A stretch of DNA of 64,000 bases from Phytohabitans maris (GTDB taxonomy: Bacteria > Actinomycetota > Actinomycetes > Mycobacteriales > Micromonosporaceae), in the NCBI RefSeq assembly GCF_031085175.1, contig NZ_JAVHUY010000016.1, positions 1 through 64,000 on the forward strand. The letters are read 5' to 3'. How positions within the stretch are numbered: the first letter of the stretch is position 1; every line of letters starts with the position of its first letter. A program made the translations under genes and the position numbers. Below are positions 1 through 8,001 of the stretch, piece after piece. The notes beneath the pieces are model-generated. The model was not told the DNA's origin. It did not search any database and saw only the letters and a list, made by a program, of their open reading frames with translations.

Positions 1-21
1 GGGGCGGCCACAGGGATTGCG

Positions 22-1005
22 TCAGTACTGCCGTTCGGGGAGGACGGCTTTGGCTTGTTCCTGGGTGAAGGTGGTCTCTTTGGTGATCACGCGGGGTTCG
101 ACGGTTTCGCCGGCGTGGACTTTTTGGACGAGGTCCATCAGTTGTGGGCCGAGTAGGGGTGAGCATTCGACGATGAAGTTGATTTTGCCGTCGGCGAGGG
201 CTTGCATGCCGTCGTGGACGGCGTCGACGGTGATGATTTTGATGTCGGTGCCGGGCTTCTTGCCGGCGCCTTCGATGGCTTCGATGGCGCCCAGGCCCAT
301 GTCGTCGTTGTGGGCGTAGAGCACGTCGATGTCGGGGTTGGCCTTGAGGAAGGCTTCCATGACTTCTTTGCCTTTGGCGCGGGTGAACTCGCCGGTCTGG
401 GAGGCGATGATCTTGAATTTGGGGTCGGTGGCGATGACGTCGCCGAAGCCTTTTTTGCGGTCGTTGGCGGGGGCGGAGCCGGTGGTGCCTTGGAGTTCGA
501 CGATGTTTACCGGGTCGGTGGTGGTGGTGTACTGGTTGACGAGCCAGTCGCCGGCTTTTTTGCCTTCTTCGACGAAGTCGGAGCCGATGAAGGTCTTGTA
601 GAGGGTGGTGTCGGTGGAGTCGACGGCGCGGTCGGTGAGGATGACGGGGATGCCGGCGTCTTTGGCTTCTTTGAGGACGGTGTCCCAGCCGGACTCGACG
701 ACGGGGGAGAAGGCGATGATGTCGACCTTCTGTTGGATGAACGAGCGGATGGCTTTGATCTGGTTTTCCTGTTTTTGTTGGGCGTCGGAGAACTTGAGGT
801 CGATCCCGGCTTGTTTGGCGGAGTCCTGGATTGATTTGGTGTTCGCGGTGCGCCAGCCGCTTTCGGCGCCGACCTGGGAGAACCCGAGGGTGATCTTCCC
901 GTCGTCGGTGCCGCCACCGGCACCGTCACCATCGCCACCGCCGCAGGCGGCCAGTGGGCCGGCCAGCGCGGCGGCCAGCAGGATCGTCGATATCTTTCTG
1001 CGCAT
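22..1005 (-). CDS. Sugar ABC transporter substrate-binding lipoprotein
   Basis: A 327-residue protein of the periplasmic-binding-protein type-1 sugar class (ribose/YtfQ-like), expected to capture a pentose or similar sugar outside the membrane and hand it to an ABC permease. I see a lipoprotein signal (MRRK..., hydrophobic stretch, LAAC with Cys21) and family segments such as VDIIAFSPV and LYAHNDDMGLGAIEAI. ATG at 1005 is chosen because the signal peptide starts there and GGAG lies upstream; a longer upstream start is less likely. Permease and ATPase genes would lie beyond the left edge. Two LacI-type operators precede it, so arabinose-linked induction is inferred. Lys, Glu and Gln codons end mostly in A, unlike the neighbours, which suggests recent import. 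The exact substrate is not shown. Confidence 0.9.
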   Translation of the reverse strand: MRRKISTILLAAALAGPLAACGGGDGDGAGGGTDDGKITLGFSQVGAESGWRTANTKSIQDSAKQAGIDLKFSDAQQKQENQIKAIRSFIQQKVDIIAFSPVVESGWDTVLKEAKDAGIPVILTDRAVDSTDTTLYKTFIGSDFVEEGKKAGDWLVNQYTTTTDPVNIVELQGTTGSAPANDRKKGFGDVIATDPKFKIIASQTGEFTRAKGKEVMEAFLKANPDIDVLYAHNDDMGLGAIEAIEGAGKKPGTDIKIITVDAVHDGMQALADGKINFIVECSPLLGPQLMDLVQKVHAGETVEPRVITKETTFTQEQAKAVLPERQY

Positions 1006-1025
1006 CTCGCACTCCTCGCCATCGC

Positions 1026-1039
1026 TGTTAGCGCTAACA
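1026..1039. promoter_or_regulatory. LacI-type operator O1
   Basis: A perfect 14-bp palindrome, TGTTAGCGCTAACA, lies 20 bp upstream of the binding-protein start, downstream of its predicted promoter. It is the most symmetrical of six similar sites here and fits the CG-centred operators of LacI-family sugar regulators. Which regulator binds is inferred. Confidence 0.75.
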
Positions 1040-1082
1040 TCACCGCGACCGCGTCGCGGTGGCATGAAGTGTGTTTGCGAGA

Positions 1083-1111
1083 GTGTTAACGCTCACGTCC
1101 GCCCGCGTCAA
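1083..1111 (-). promoter_or_regulatory. Promoter of the binding-protein gene with overlapping operator O2
   Basis: Read on the minus strand, TTGACG (1111-1106) and TAACAC (1088-1083) are 17 bp apart, a good -35/-10 pair. The operator-like sequence GTGAGCGTTAACAC (1096-1083) covers the -10, so a bound LacI protein would block RNA polymerase. The divergent lacI promoter repeats this arrangement. Confidence 0.55.
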
Positions 1112-1173
1112 GGGGTTCACGCAATCGTGACGTGCACGGTATCTACCTGAATAGATCGATTCCAGTCAACCCC

Positions 1174-1201
1174 TTGACAGTACCGGTGTGAGCGCTAACA
1201 C
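1174..1201 (+). promoter_or_regulatory. Promoter of lacI gene 1 with overlapping operator O3
   Basis: TTGACA (1174-1179) and TAACAC (1196-1201) are 16 bp apart. Operator TGTGAGCGCTAACA (1187-1200) overlaps the -10, mirroring the divergent promoter at 1083-1111. The layout predicts coordinated repression of the binding-protein gene and of the regulator gene. Confidence 0.55.
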
Positions 1202-1235
1202 TGCGACTGACGTGCCGGCCGGAGGGAGGTCCCCA

Positions 1236-2198
1236 ATGCGCGGTGCGCGGCGGCTGCGAGACCGGCCGGTGATGACGGGTGTCGCCCGGGTGGCCGGCGT
1301 GCCGCACCGGACCGCCCCCAGGTGGCCGGCGACCAGCCCGTCGCACGCGCTGGGGCTGGTCGCCTTCGACGCCTCAGTGGCCGGTCCTACCTCGACGGTG
1401 TCCGCGATCGTGCGCGCCGCCCGGGCCGCCGGCCATCCGCTCACCGTGGTCAGCGCGCGTTCGCTCGACGCCGACTCGGTCGCCACCGCCGTCGACACCC
1501 TCTTCGGCCGGCTCGTCGACGGCATCCTCGCCGTCGCGCCGACCGATGCGGCGCTGGCCGCGCTGGCCACCGTCCCACCGCACGTCCCGCTCCTGGCCGT
1601 CGGCGCGGGTGAAGCCGTAGGCGCGGGTGAAGCCGTAGGCGAGGCCGTGGGCGTGCCGGTGGTGGGCTTCGACAACGTGTCAGGCGCGGCCGCCGCCACG
1701 CGCCACCTGCTCGACCTCGGCCATGCCACCGTCCACCACATCTCCGGGCCGCCCGGCTGGCCGGTGGCGCGCGAGCGGGCGGCCGGCTGGCGGGCGGCGC
1801 TGGCCGAGGCGGGTGCCCCGGTCGGGCTGGTGCTGTCCGGCGACTGGAGCGTGCGGTCCGGATACGAGGCCGCCCGCGATCTCGCCGCCGACCGCGACGT
1901 GAGCGCGGTCTTCTGTGCCAGCGACCAGATGGCGCTCGGCGCGCTGCGGGCACTGCACCTGGCCGGCCGCGCGGTGCCCGGCGACGTGAGCGTCGTCGGG
2001 TTCGACGACATCCCCGAAGCCGCGTTCCTGCGACCACCGTTGACCACGGTGCGGCAGGACCTCCCCGCACTCGCCCGGGCCAGCGTCGACCTGCTGGTCA
2101 GGCAGATCTCCGCCGGCGTGCGGATCCTGCGGCACGTGCGCTTCCCACCGTCCTTCGTGGAACGTGACAGCGCCGCGCGCCCCTCGTGTGAGCGCTAA
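1236..2198 (+). CDS. LacI-family regulator with a truncated DNA-binding domain
   Basis: A 320-residue LacI/PurR-type protein. The ligand-binding core is complete (GLVAFDAS near residue 40, VFCASDQMALGALRAL, VSVVGFDDIPEA, PPLTTVRQD). The start is abnormal: MTGVARVAGVPHRTAPR matches the first helix-turn-helix of LacI proteins, but about 30 residues that should follow (rest of the HTH and the hinge helix) are missing, so it runs straight into the core. ATG 1236 is preferred because GGAGGGAGGT lies just upstream; GTG 1188 sits inside the operator. An in-frame 18-bp duplication encodes GAGEAVGAGEAVG mid-protein. It may be unable to bind DNA, or may work as a heteromer or sensor with the intact paralogue at 6534-7745. 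Confidence 0.8.
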   Translation: MRGARRLRDRPVMTGVARVAGVPHRTAPRWPATSPSHALGLVAFDASVAGPTSTVSAIVRAARAAGHPLTVVSARSLDADSVATAVDTLFGRLVDGILAVAPTDAALAALATVPPHVPLLAVGAGEAVGAGEAVGEAVGVPVVGFDNVSGAAAATRHLLDLGHATVHHISGPPGWPVARERAAGWRAALAEAGAPVGLVLSGDWSVRSGYEAARDLAADRDVSAVFCASDQMALGALRALHLAGRAVPGDVSVVGFDDIPEAAFLRPPLTTVRQDLPALARASVDLLVRQISAGVRILRHVRFPPSFVERDSAARPSCER

Positions 2199-2200
2199 CA
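2187..2200. promoter_or_regulatory. LacI-type operator O4 overlapping the lacI stop codon
   Basis: TGTGAGCGCTAACA, identical to the site at 1187-1200, contains the TAA stop of the upstream lacI gene (2196-2198). It lies 81 bp upstream of the GH43 gene and includes a possible -10 (TAACAA, 2196-2201). I see no clear -35. Confidence 0.65.
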
Positions 2201-2281
2201 AAGCAATCGCAGTGCCGCTTTTCGCGGTCGGGGCGGCGCTCCCGCCGCCGCCCCGACCCCCCTTCCGAGGAAGAGGACACC

Positions 2282-3709
2282 ATGCGCAGACTCACCGCCG
2301 CCCTCGCCGTGGCGGCCAGCCTGGCCGCGAGCCTGCTCGTCGCCGCGCCGTCCACGGCCGCGCCGGCCGTGCAGTACACGAACCCGCTCGTCGCCCAGCG
2401 GGCCGACCCGCACATCGTGAAGCACACCGACGGCTACTACTACATGACCGCCACCGCCCCCGAGTACGACCGCATCGTGCTGCGCCGCGCCACCACGCTC
2501 CAGGGGCTCGCCGGCGCATCCGAGAGCGTCATCTGGCGGCGCCACACGAGCGGCGAGATGGCCGCGCACATCTGGGCGCCGGAGATCCACTACATCAACG
2601 GCCGGTGGTACGTCTACTTCGCCGCCGGCCGCAGCGACGACGTCTGGGCCATCCGGATGTACGTGCTGGAGAACGCCTCGGCCAACCCGCTCGCCGGCTC
2701 GTGGACCGAGCGGGGCCGGATCGTCACGCCGCTCAACACGTTCTCGCTCGACGCGACCACGTTCGTCCACAATGGAACGCGCTACCTCGCCTGGGCGCAG
2801 AACGACCCGGCCATCGGCGGCAACACCAACCTCTACCTGGCCCCCATGTCCAACCCCTGGACCATCACGGGTACGCCGGCACGGCTGAGCGTGCCCACGT
2901 ACTCGTGGGAGACGGTGGGCTACCGGGTGAACGAGGGGCCGGCGGTGATCCAGCGCAACGGCCGGGTCTTCATGACGTACTCGGCGAGCGCCACCGACGC
3001 CAACTACTGCCTGGGCATGCTCACCGCCCCGGCGACGGCCAACCTCATGAACCCCTCGTCGTGGACCAAGAACGCGCAGCCGGTCTTCCGCAGCAACACC
3101 GCGACGAGCCAGTACGGGCCGGGGCACAACTCGTTCACCGTCTCCGAGGACGGCCAGAGCGACATCCTCGTGTACCACGACCGGAGCTACCGCGACATCA
3201 GCGGCGACCCGCTCAACGACCCCAACCGCCGTACCCGGATCCAGAAGCTCTACTGGAACGCGGACGGCACGCCGAACTTCGGCATCCCGGTCGCCGACGG
3301 GATCACCCCGCAGCGGCTGCGCTCGTACAACTTCCCGGACCGGTACATCCGGCACTGGGAGTACCGGGCCCGGATCGAGGCGAACGTCACCAACCTCGCC
3401 GACTCGCAGTTTCGCATCGTGACCGGGCTGAACGGCGGCGGCACGGTGTCGCTGGAGTCGGCCAACTTCCCCGGCTACTACCTGCGCCACCGCAACTACG
3501 AGATGTGGGTGGAGCGCAACGACGGCTCGGCCACGTTCCGCGGGGACGCGAGCTTCTTCCGCCGTGCCGGGCTGGCCGACGCGGCCGGGGTCTCGTTCGA
3601 GTCGGCGAACGTCGCCGGCCGGTACATCCGGCACTCGTCCAACCTGCTGTACGCCCAGCCGGTCAGCACCGCGACCGACCGCGCCGACGCGACGTTCCTC
3701 CTGGAGTAG
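2282..3709 (+). CDS. Secreted GH43 alpha-L-arabinofuranosidase with C-terminal AbfB (CBM42) module
   Basis: A 475-residue secreted glycoside hydrolase. A signal peptide (about 1-27, ending PSTAA) precedes a five-bladed GH43 domain (about 30-330). Catalytic candidates are Asp42 in RADPHI (base), Asp157 in SLDATTF (pKa modulator) and Glu218 in VNEGPAV (acid). From about 335 to the end lies an arabinose-binding AbfB/CBM42 domain with the repeated pattern YIRH/YLRH in three lobes. This arrangement matches the exo-1,5-arabinofuranosidase type (GH43_26) known from Streptomyces, which releases arabinose from arabinan side chains. A GAGGAAGAGGA ribosome site precedes ATG 2282. The operator overlapping the upstream stop and the nearby araBD genes support a role in arabinan use. 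Confidence 0.92.
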   Translation: MRRLTAALAVAASLAASLLVAAPSTAAPAVQYTNPLVAQRADPHIVKHTDGYYYMTATAPEYDRIVLRRATTLQGLAGASESVIWRRHTSGEMAAHIWAPEIHYINGRWYVYFAAGRSDDVWAIRMYVLENASANPLAGSWTERGRIVTPLNTFSLDATTFVHNGTRYLAWAQNDPAIGGNTNLYLAPMSNPWTITGTPARLSVPTYSWETVGYRVNEGPAVIQRNGRVFMTYSASATDANYCLGMLTAPATANLMNPSSWTKNAQPVFRSNTATSQYGPGHNSFTVSEDGQSDILVYHDRSYRDISGDPLNDPNRRTRIQKLYWNADGTPNFGIPVADGITPQRLRSYNFPDRYIRHWEYRARIEANVTNLADSQFRIVTGLNGGGTVSLESANFPGYYLRHRNYEMWVERNDGSATFRGDASFFRRAGLADAAGVSFESANVAGRYIRHSSNLLYAQPVSTATDRADATFLLE

Positions 3710-3717
3710 CCCGTCCC

Positions 3718-3771
3718 GTGATCGAAGCTCCCCTCAAGTCGCTAGAACGACGTGGGGGGAGCGTCGATCAC
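3718..3771. repeat. Family A palindromic repeat, copy 1
   Basis: A 54-bp inverted repeat opening GTGATCGAAGCTCCCC and closing GGGGAGCGTCGATCAC around a CTAG core, 9 bp after the GH43 stop. Three further copies (53386, 53881, 60522) share the plan GTGATC-AAGCTCCCC...GGGGAGCTT-GATCAC. It would fold into a long stem, so a terminator role is inferred. Confidence 0.85.
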
Positions 3772-3880
3772 GGACGTGGGGAGGGGTGCGGCGCGTGCCT
3801 CCGCGGCCCAAGCCCCATCCCCGGTAGCGAGGCTCGCGCCGAGGCGCACGGCAGGTGTGTGGAAGCTGTGCGGTCGCACG

Positions 3881-3980
3881 CACAGACGGGGCAGCTCCAG
3901 AGCTTCCCACGGGCACATATCCGTCCGCCCGGCGGTGGTGGTGTGGTGGGGTGTCGTGGACGCACAAACCCCTGGGCGGT
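3881..3980 (+). repeat. Block D repeat, copy 1
   Basis: About 100 bp running from CACAGACGGGGCAGCTCCAG to GTGTCGTGGACGCACAAACC and GGGCGG. A reverse-oriented copy is at 53481-53575, with substitutions mostly in the middle. Both copies sit within spacers that also carry families A and C. Confidence 0.75.
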
Positions 3981-4010
3981 AGCGGGCTCCCCGCAGGGGT
4001 CGGGGTGAGA

Positions 4011-4130
4011 TCGCGGACGGCGGAGGGTGAGGCCGCGGGAATGCACCCCAAGAAAACGCTCCGCTGCGCTCCACGTTTCCCCGGGGACCCCGCGCAACGG
4101 TCCGGACCACCACGGACATCGCGGTAGCCC
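4011..4130 (+). repeat. Family C mosaic repeat, copy C1 (long form)
   Basis: About 120 bp from GGAGGGTGAGGCCGCGGGAA through the central CCCAAGAAAACGCTCCGCTG module to GGACATCGCGGTAGC. Near-identical copies are at 8170, 21085 and 32921. The centre can fold (CGCTCCGCTGCGCTCC, then CCCCGGGG). Confidence 0.85.
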
Positions 4131-4192
4131 AAATCCCGTTTCGGGGTTGGATCCTCTCCAGACGCCGACGGCCCAAGCCACCCCGACTTCGA

Positions 4193-4852
4193 TCACGGAG
4201 AAGGCTGACCGTAGACGTTCTGGTAGCGGTCGTAGAGCTTGTCTATGTCGGACTGTGCGATGGGGAGCGGCTCGCCGAGCTGGCGTGCGATGTGGACGGT
4301 GCGGGCCACGTCTTCGCACATGACCGCCGCCTTGACCGCCGCGCGGGCGCTCGTGCCGATGGTGAAGACACCGTGGTTTCGCATCAGCACGGCCGGCGAG
4401 CGGTGCCCGCGCAGGGTCGCCACGATGCCCTTGCCGATGTCGTCGTTGCCGATGAGCGCGAACGGCCCGACCGGGATCTCCGCGCCGAACTCGTCGGCCA
4501 TCGCGGTCAGCACGCAGGGCACCGCCTCGCCCCGCGCGGCCCAGGCGGTCGCGTACGTGGAGTGGGTGTGCACCACGCCGCCGACCTCGGGCATCTCGCG
4601 GTAGACGTACGCGTGGGCGGCGGTGTCGCTGGAGGGGGCGTAGGCGCCGTCGACGAGCCGCCCGTCCAGGTCGCACACCACCATCGACTCGGGGGTCAGC
4701 TCGTCGTACGAGATGCCGCTGGGCTTGATGACGAAGAGGTCTTCGTCGGGCACCCGGGCCGAGACGTTGCCGGCGGTCCAGACCACCAGCCCCCACCGGA
4801 TCAGCTCCTCGTGCAGCCCCACGAGGTCTTTGCGGAGCTGGTCGACGCTCAT
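4193..4852 (-). CDS. araD: L-ribulose-5-phosphate 4-epimerase
   Basis: A 219-residue class II aldolase-fold enzyme that converts L-ribulose 5-phosphate to D-xylulose 5-phosphate, the last step feeding arabinose into the pentose phosphate pathway. Visible family marks are WTAGNVSAR near the N-terminus, the IKPSGI phosphate loop, the metal-binding HTHS in GGVVHTHSTYATAW, and RNHGVFTIG. Length is normal for AraD. Its ATG overlaps the araB stop (ATGA), so the two are translationally coupled in one operon. araA (the isomerase) is not in this window. A repeat-filled spacer follows the stop. Confidence 0.93.
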   Translation of the reverse strand: MSVDQLRKDLVGLHEELIRWGLVVWTAGNVSARVPDEDLFVIKPSGISYDELTPESMVVCDLDGRLVDGAYAPSSDTAAHAYVYREMPEVGGVVHTHSTYATAWAARGEAVPCVLTAMADEFGAEIPVGPFALIGNDDIGKGIVATLRGHRSPAVLMRNHGVFTIGTSARAAVKAAVMCEDVARTVHIARQLGEPLPIAQSDIDKLYDRYQNVYGQPSP

Positions 4853-6525
4853 GCGTGCGCCTCGTTCCGGATCCGGCGCAGCCGGTGCAGCACGTCGTTC
4901 TCCCCGCGTCCGAAGTAGTCGTGCAGGCGGCGGTACTCCTCGTAGAGCGGCTCGTACGCCTTGGCGCGCGCGGCGTCCGGCTCGTACACCCGGCGCTCGA
5001 CCCGCCCCATCGCCGCCGCGGCGGCCGGCACGTCCGGGTACGCCCCGGCGGCCACCGCCGCGTGGATCGCCGAGCCGAGCGCGGGCCCCTGCTCCGAGCC
5101 GATCACCGAGATGGGGCGGCCGGTGACGTCCGCATAGAGCTGCATGAGGAACGCGTTCTTCAGCAGGCCGCCGGCCGCGACGAGCTCGCTCACCGGCAGG
5201 CCCGAGCCCTCGAACGCGTCGATGATCGTGCGGGTGCCGAACGCGGTCGCCTCCACCAGCGCCCGGTACACGTCTTCGGGGCGGGTGGCCAGCGTCTGCC
5301 CGACGATCACGCCGGAGAGCTCGTGGTCGACCAGCACCGAGCGGTTGCCGTTGTGCCAGTCGAGCGCGACTAGGCCGTGCTGCCCGACCCGCTGCGCGGC
5401 GGCGAGCTCGCTCAGGTACTCGTGCGGCCCGATGCCCCGCCGCTCCGCCTCGGCCCGGTACTCGGCCGGCAGCGACGAGTCGACGAACCAGGCGAAGATG
5501 TCACCGACGCCGCTCTGGCCGCCCTCGTACCCGTACCCGCCGGCCACGATGCCGCCCTCGACCACGCCGCACATGCCGGGGACCTCGGCGAGGGTGTCGC
5601 CGTTCATGACGTGGCAGGTGGAGGTACCCATGATCATGACGAGCTGGCCGGGCGTGATGGCCTGCGCCGCCGGGGCGGTGACGTGCGCGTCGACGTTGCC
5701 GGCGGCGACCGCGATGCCCTCGGGCAGGCCGGTCCAGGCGGCGGCCTGCGCGGTCAGCCCGCCGGCCAGCGCGCCGAGCGGCAGCAGCGGGTGCTCGAGC
5801 TTCGCCACGAAGCCGGCGAAGTCGGGGTTGAGCGCCGCCAGGTAGCCCGCGCTCGGGTAGCCGCCGTCCTGGTAGATGCCCTTGTAGCCGGCGGTGCAGA
5901 CGTTGCGGGTCTCGGCGCCGCAGAGCTGCCACACGATCCAGTCGGCCGCCTCGATCCACCGCTCGGCGCGGGCGTAGACCTCCGGGTCTTCCTCCAGCAG
6001 CTGGAGGCCCTTGGCAAACTGCCACTCCGAGGAGATCTTCCCGCCGTACCGGTTGATCCAGGGCTCACCCCGCTCGTGCGCGAGCGCGTTGATGCGGTCG
6101 GCCTGCCCTTGGGCGGCGTGGTGTTTCCACAGCTTCACGTACGCGTGCGGCCGCCCCGCCAGCTCCGGCAGCCGGCACAGCGGGGTGCCGTCGGCGAGCG
6201 TGGGCAGCACCGTGCAGGCGGTGAAGTCGGTGGAGATGCCGATCACCAGGGCCGGGTCGACACCCGCGTCGGCGATCGCGGCCGGCACCGCGACGCGCAG
6301 CACGTCCAGATAGTCCTCGGGGTCCTGCAGCGCCCAGTCGGGCGGGAGCGCCGCGCCGGTGGCCGGCAGGGTGCGGTCGATGACACCGTGGCGGTACTCG
6401 TGCACGGCGGTGCCCAGCTCGGCGCCGTCGTCGACGCGGACCACGAGCGCGCGGCCGGACAGGGTGCCGTAGTCGACGCCGACGACGTAGCGAGGGGGTT
6501 CGTTAGCGTTAACAGCGTGGGGCAT
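4849..6525 (-). CDS. araB: Ribulokinase (FGGY carbohydrate kinase)
   Basis: A 558-residue FGGY kinase that phosphorylates L-ribulose with ATP in the cytoplasm. It shows the N-terminal YVVGVDYGTLSGRALVV phosphate loop, ISTDFTACTVLPT, IWQ-type core segments and MGTSTCHVMN, which in the family identifies ribulokinases. ATG 6525 is chosen because MPHAVNANEPPRYVVG leads directly into the kinase fold; the open frame continues upstream through lacI gene 2 but out of that gene's own frame. It starts 8 bp after the lacI stop and overlaps araD by 4 bp. A LacI-type operator lies inside codons 4-9, possibly acting as a roadblock or looping site. Confidence 0.94.
   Translation of the reverse strand: MPHAVNANEPPRYVVGVDYGTLSGRALVVRVDDGAELGTAVHEYRHGVIDRTLPATGAALPPDWALQDPEDYLDVLRVAVPAAIADAGVDPALVIGISTDFTACTVLPTLADGTPLCRLPELAGRPHAYVKLWKHHAAQGQADRINALAHERGEPWINRYGGKISSEWQFAKGLQLLEEDPEVYARAERWIEAADWIVWQLCGAETRNVCTAGYKGIYQDGGYPSAGYLAALNPDFAGFVAKLEHPLLPLGALAGGLTAQAAAWTGLPEGIAVAAGNVDAHVTAPAAQAITPGQLVMIMGTSTCHVMNGDTLAEVPGMCGVVEGGIVAGGYGYEGGQSGVGDIFAWFVDSSLPAEYRAEAERRGIGPHEYLSELAAAQRVGQHGLVALDWHNGNRSVLVDHELSGVIVGQTLATRPEDVYRALVEATAFGTRTIIDAFEGSGLPVSELVAAGGLLKNAFLMQLYADVTGRPISVIGSEQGPALGSAIHAAVAAGAYPDVPAAAAAMGRVERRVYEPDAARAKAYEPLYEEYRRLHDYFGRGENDVLHRLRRIRNEAHA
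6501..6514. promoter_or_regulatory. LacI-type operator O5 inside the araB start
   Basis: CGTTAGCGTTAACA differs by two or three bases from the operators at 1026 and 1187 and lies within the first codons of araB. An intragenic site could act as a transcription roadblock or pair with the site at 7788 by looping. Function is inferred from sequence similarity only. Confidence 0.5.
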
Positions 6526-6533
6526 GGGCTTCC

Positions 6534-7745
6534 TCAGCGGGGGGCTGTGTCTGGTTGGCTTGCTTCGCTCGCGGGCGCCCCGGAGAGTCCGGCGCGCTCC
6601 GTCTTCGTCGCGGCGCTCCGCGGGGTCTTCGTCCCTGCGCTCCGCGGGCCGGAGCCGGCCGACCCCCGGGCTGAGCCGGCCGTTCCCGGGGCTGAGCCGG
6701 CCGTCCCCGGGGCGCGGGTGCTCTCCCGGACGATGAACTCCGGCGGGATCACGATCCGGCGGCGGGACCGGGGTGCCCCGTCGACCTGCTCCATCAGCAG
6801 CGCGAGGCTCTGCCGGCCGACCTCGCCGAACTCCTGGCGGAGCGTGGTCAGCGGCGGCGTGAAGAACTCGGCCTCCGGGATGTCGTCGAAGCCGACGATG
6901 CTCACCCGCTCGGGCACCGGGATGCCGGCCTCGGAGAGGGCCCGCAGCGCGCCGATCGCCATCTGGTCGTTCGCCACGAAGATGGCGGTCAGGCCGGGCG
7001 CGCCGATCAGCCGCTGGGCGGCCTCGTAGCCGGAGCGGGGACTCCAGTCGCCGCGCACCAGCTCGGGGATCTCGCGCTCCGCGTCGGTGAGCGCGTCGCG
7101 CCACCCGCGCTCGCGCTCCTGCGCCTCGTGCCAGTCGCCGGGGCCGGCGATGTGTGCGACCGTGGCGTGGCCGAGGGAGAGCAGGTGCTCGGTGGCGAGG
7201 CGGGCGCCGAGCCGCTGGTCGACCGCGACGGTGGGCACCGGCGCCCGGCCGCCCTCGACCGCCACCACCGGGATGTCCTTGGGCACGTGGCGCAGCGCCG
7301 TCGTGGTCGAGGTGTGTGGCGTGATCGCGATGATGCCCTCGACCGCCTGCGCCATCAGCGCCTCGAACGCCTCGCCGAACGAGCGCCGGTCGACGCTGGG
7401 CAGGCTGGCGATGCTGATCGCGTATCCGATGTCGCGCGCCGCCCGCTCGATGGCGAGCAGCATGGAGGCCGGCCCGTAGAGCGTGGTGTCGATGCTGACC
7501 ACGCCGAGCGTGCGGGTGCGCCCGGTGACGAGCGCGCGGGCCGCGACGTTGGGCCGGTAACCGAGCTCGGTCATCGCGGCGAGCACCCGCTGGCGGGTCA
7601 CCTGGCTGACGGTCGGCTGGTCGTTGATGACGCGGGAGACGGTCATGTGCGAGACTCCAGCGAGTCGGGCCACATCGACCATCCCGACCTGCCGGCGCGG
7701 GCCGCGCCCCGATGGGCTCCCGCCGTCTGGTCGCCGCTCCGCCAT
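6534..7745 (-). CDS. LacI-family repressor, probable arabinose regulator
   Basis: A 403-residue LacI/GalR repressor with an intact N-terminal helix-turn-helix (MVDVARLAGVSHMTVSRV), hinge helix (YRPNVAARAL) and sugar-sensing core (FVANDQMAIGALRAL, VSIVGFDDIPEAEF). It is the first gene of the operon lacI-araB-araD, with 8 bp to araB, and an operator-like site covers its own promoter, so autoregulation is likely. The core resembles that of the truncated LacI at 1236-2198. The last 58 or so residues form a Gly/Ala/Ser/Pro tail with repeats (SAPGTAG, SARGSAG) that is not part of the family fold. An arabinose or arabino-oligosaccharide ligand is inferred from context. Confidence 0.9.
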   Translation of the reverse strand: MAERRPDGGSPSGRGPRRQVGMVDVARLAGVSHMTVSRVINDQPTVSQVTRQRVLAAMTELGYRPNVAARALVTGRTRTLGVVSIDTTLYGPASMLLAIERAARDIGYAISIASLPSVDRRSFGEAFEALMAQAVEGIIAITPHTSTTTALRHVPKDIPVVAVEGGRAPVPTVAVDQRLGARLATEHLLSLGHATVAHIAGPGDWHEAQERERGWRDALTDAEREIPELVRGDWSPRSGYEAAQRLIGAPGLTAIFVANDQMAIGALRALSEAGIPVPERVSIVGFDDIPEAEFFTPPLTTLRQEFGEVGRQSLALLMEQVDGAPRSRRRIVIPPEFIVRESTRAPGTAGSAPGTAGSARGSAGSGPRSAGTKTPRSAATKTERAGLSGAPASEASQPDTAPR

Positions 7746-7787
7746 GCGTCTAGGCCCCGATCCTCGAACCCGGTGACAATACTCGCC

Positions 7788-7834
7788 TGTTCACGTTAAC
7801 AGGCATGTTCCGGCCTGGACCCGACACCTGTCAA
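7788..7834 (-). promoter_or_regulatory. Promoter and operator O6 of the lacI-araB-araD operon
   Basis: On the minus strand TTGACA (7834-7829) is followed 18 bp later by GAACAT, a weak -10. The operator TGTTCACGTTAACA (7788-7801) lies just downstream, where it would cover the transcription start. The -35 is clear, the -10 is weak. Confidence 0.45.
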
Positions 7835-8001
7835 GCCCTTCGAAAACCTTTCGACGCCGTGTCCCGACCGCCCGGGTGGCCGGCGCCGGCCCCGGATCGC
7901 GCCGGCTCCAGTCCCAAGCCATCGAAGACATTCGAGCTGCCGCCGCCTCATCCTCCGCGGTTGCCATCCACCCCGGCCCGCGGATCGCGGGCGGGTCCGC
8001 G

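Larger units (their letters stand above)
3710..4192. other. 483-bp spacer made of several repeat units
   Basis: No gene is supported between the convergent GH43 and araD genes. From left to right it holds a family A palindrome (3718-3771), a block D copy (3881-3980), a GGCTCCCCGCAGGGG hairpin unit followed by GTGAGATCGCGGAC (3985-4017), and a full family C repeat (4011-4130). The same unit types recur in other spacers of this window. Confidence 0.75.
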
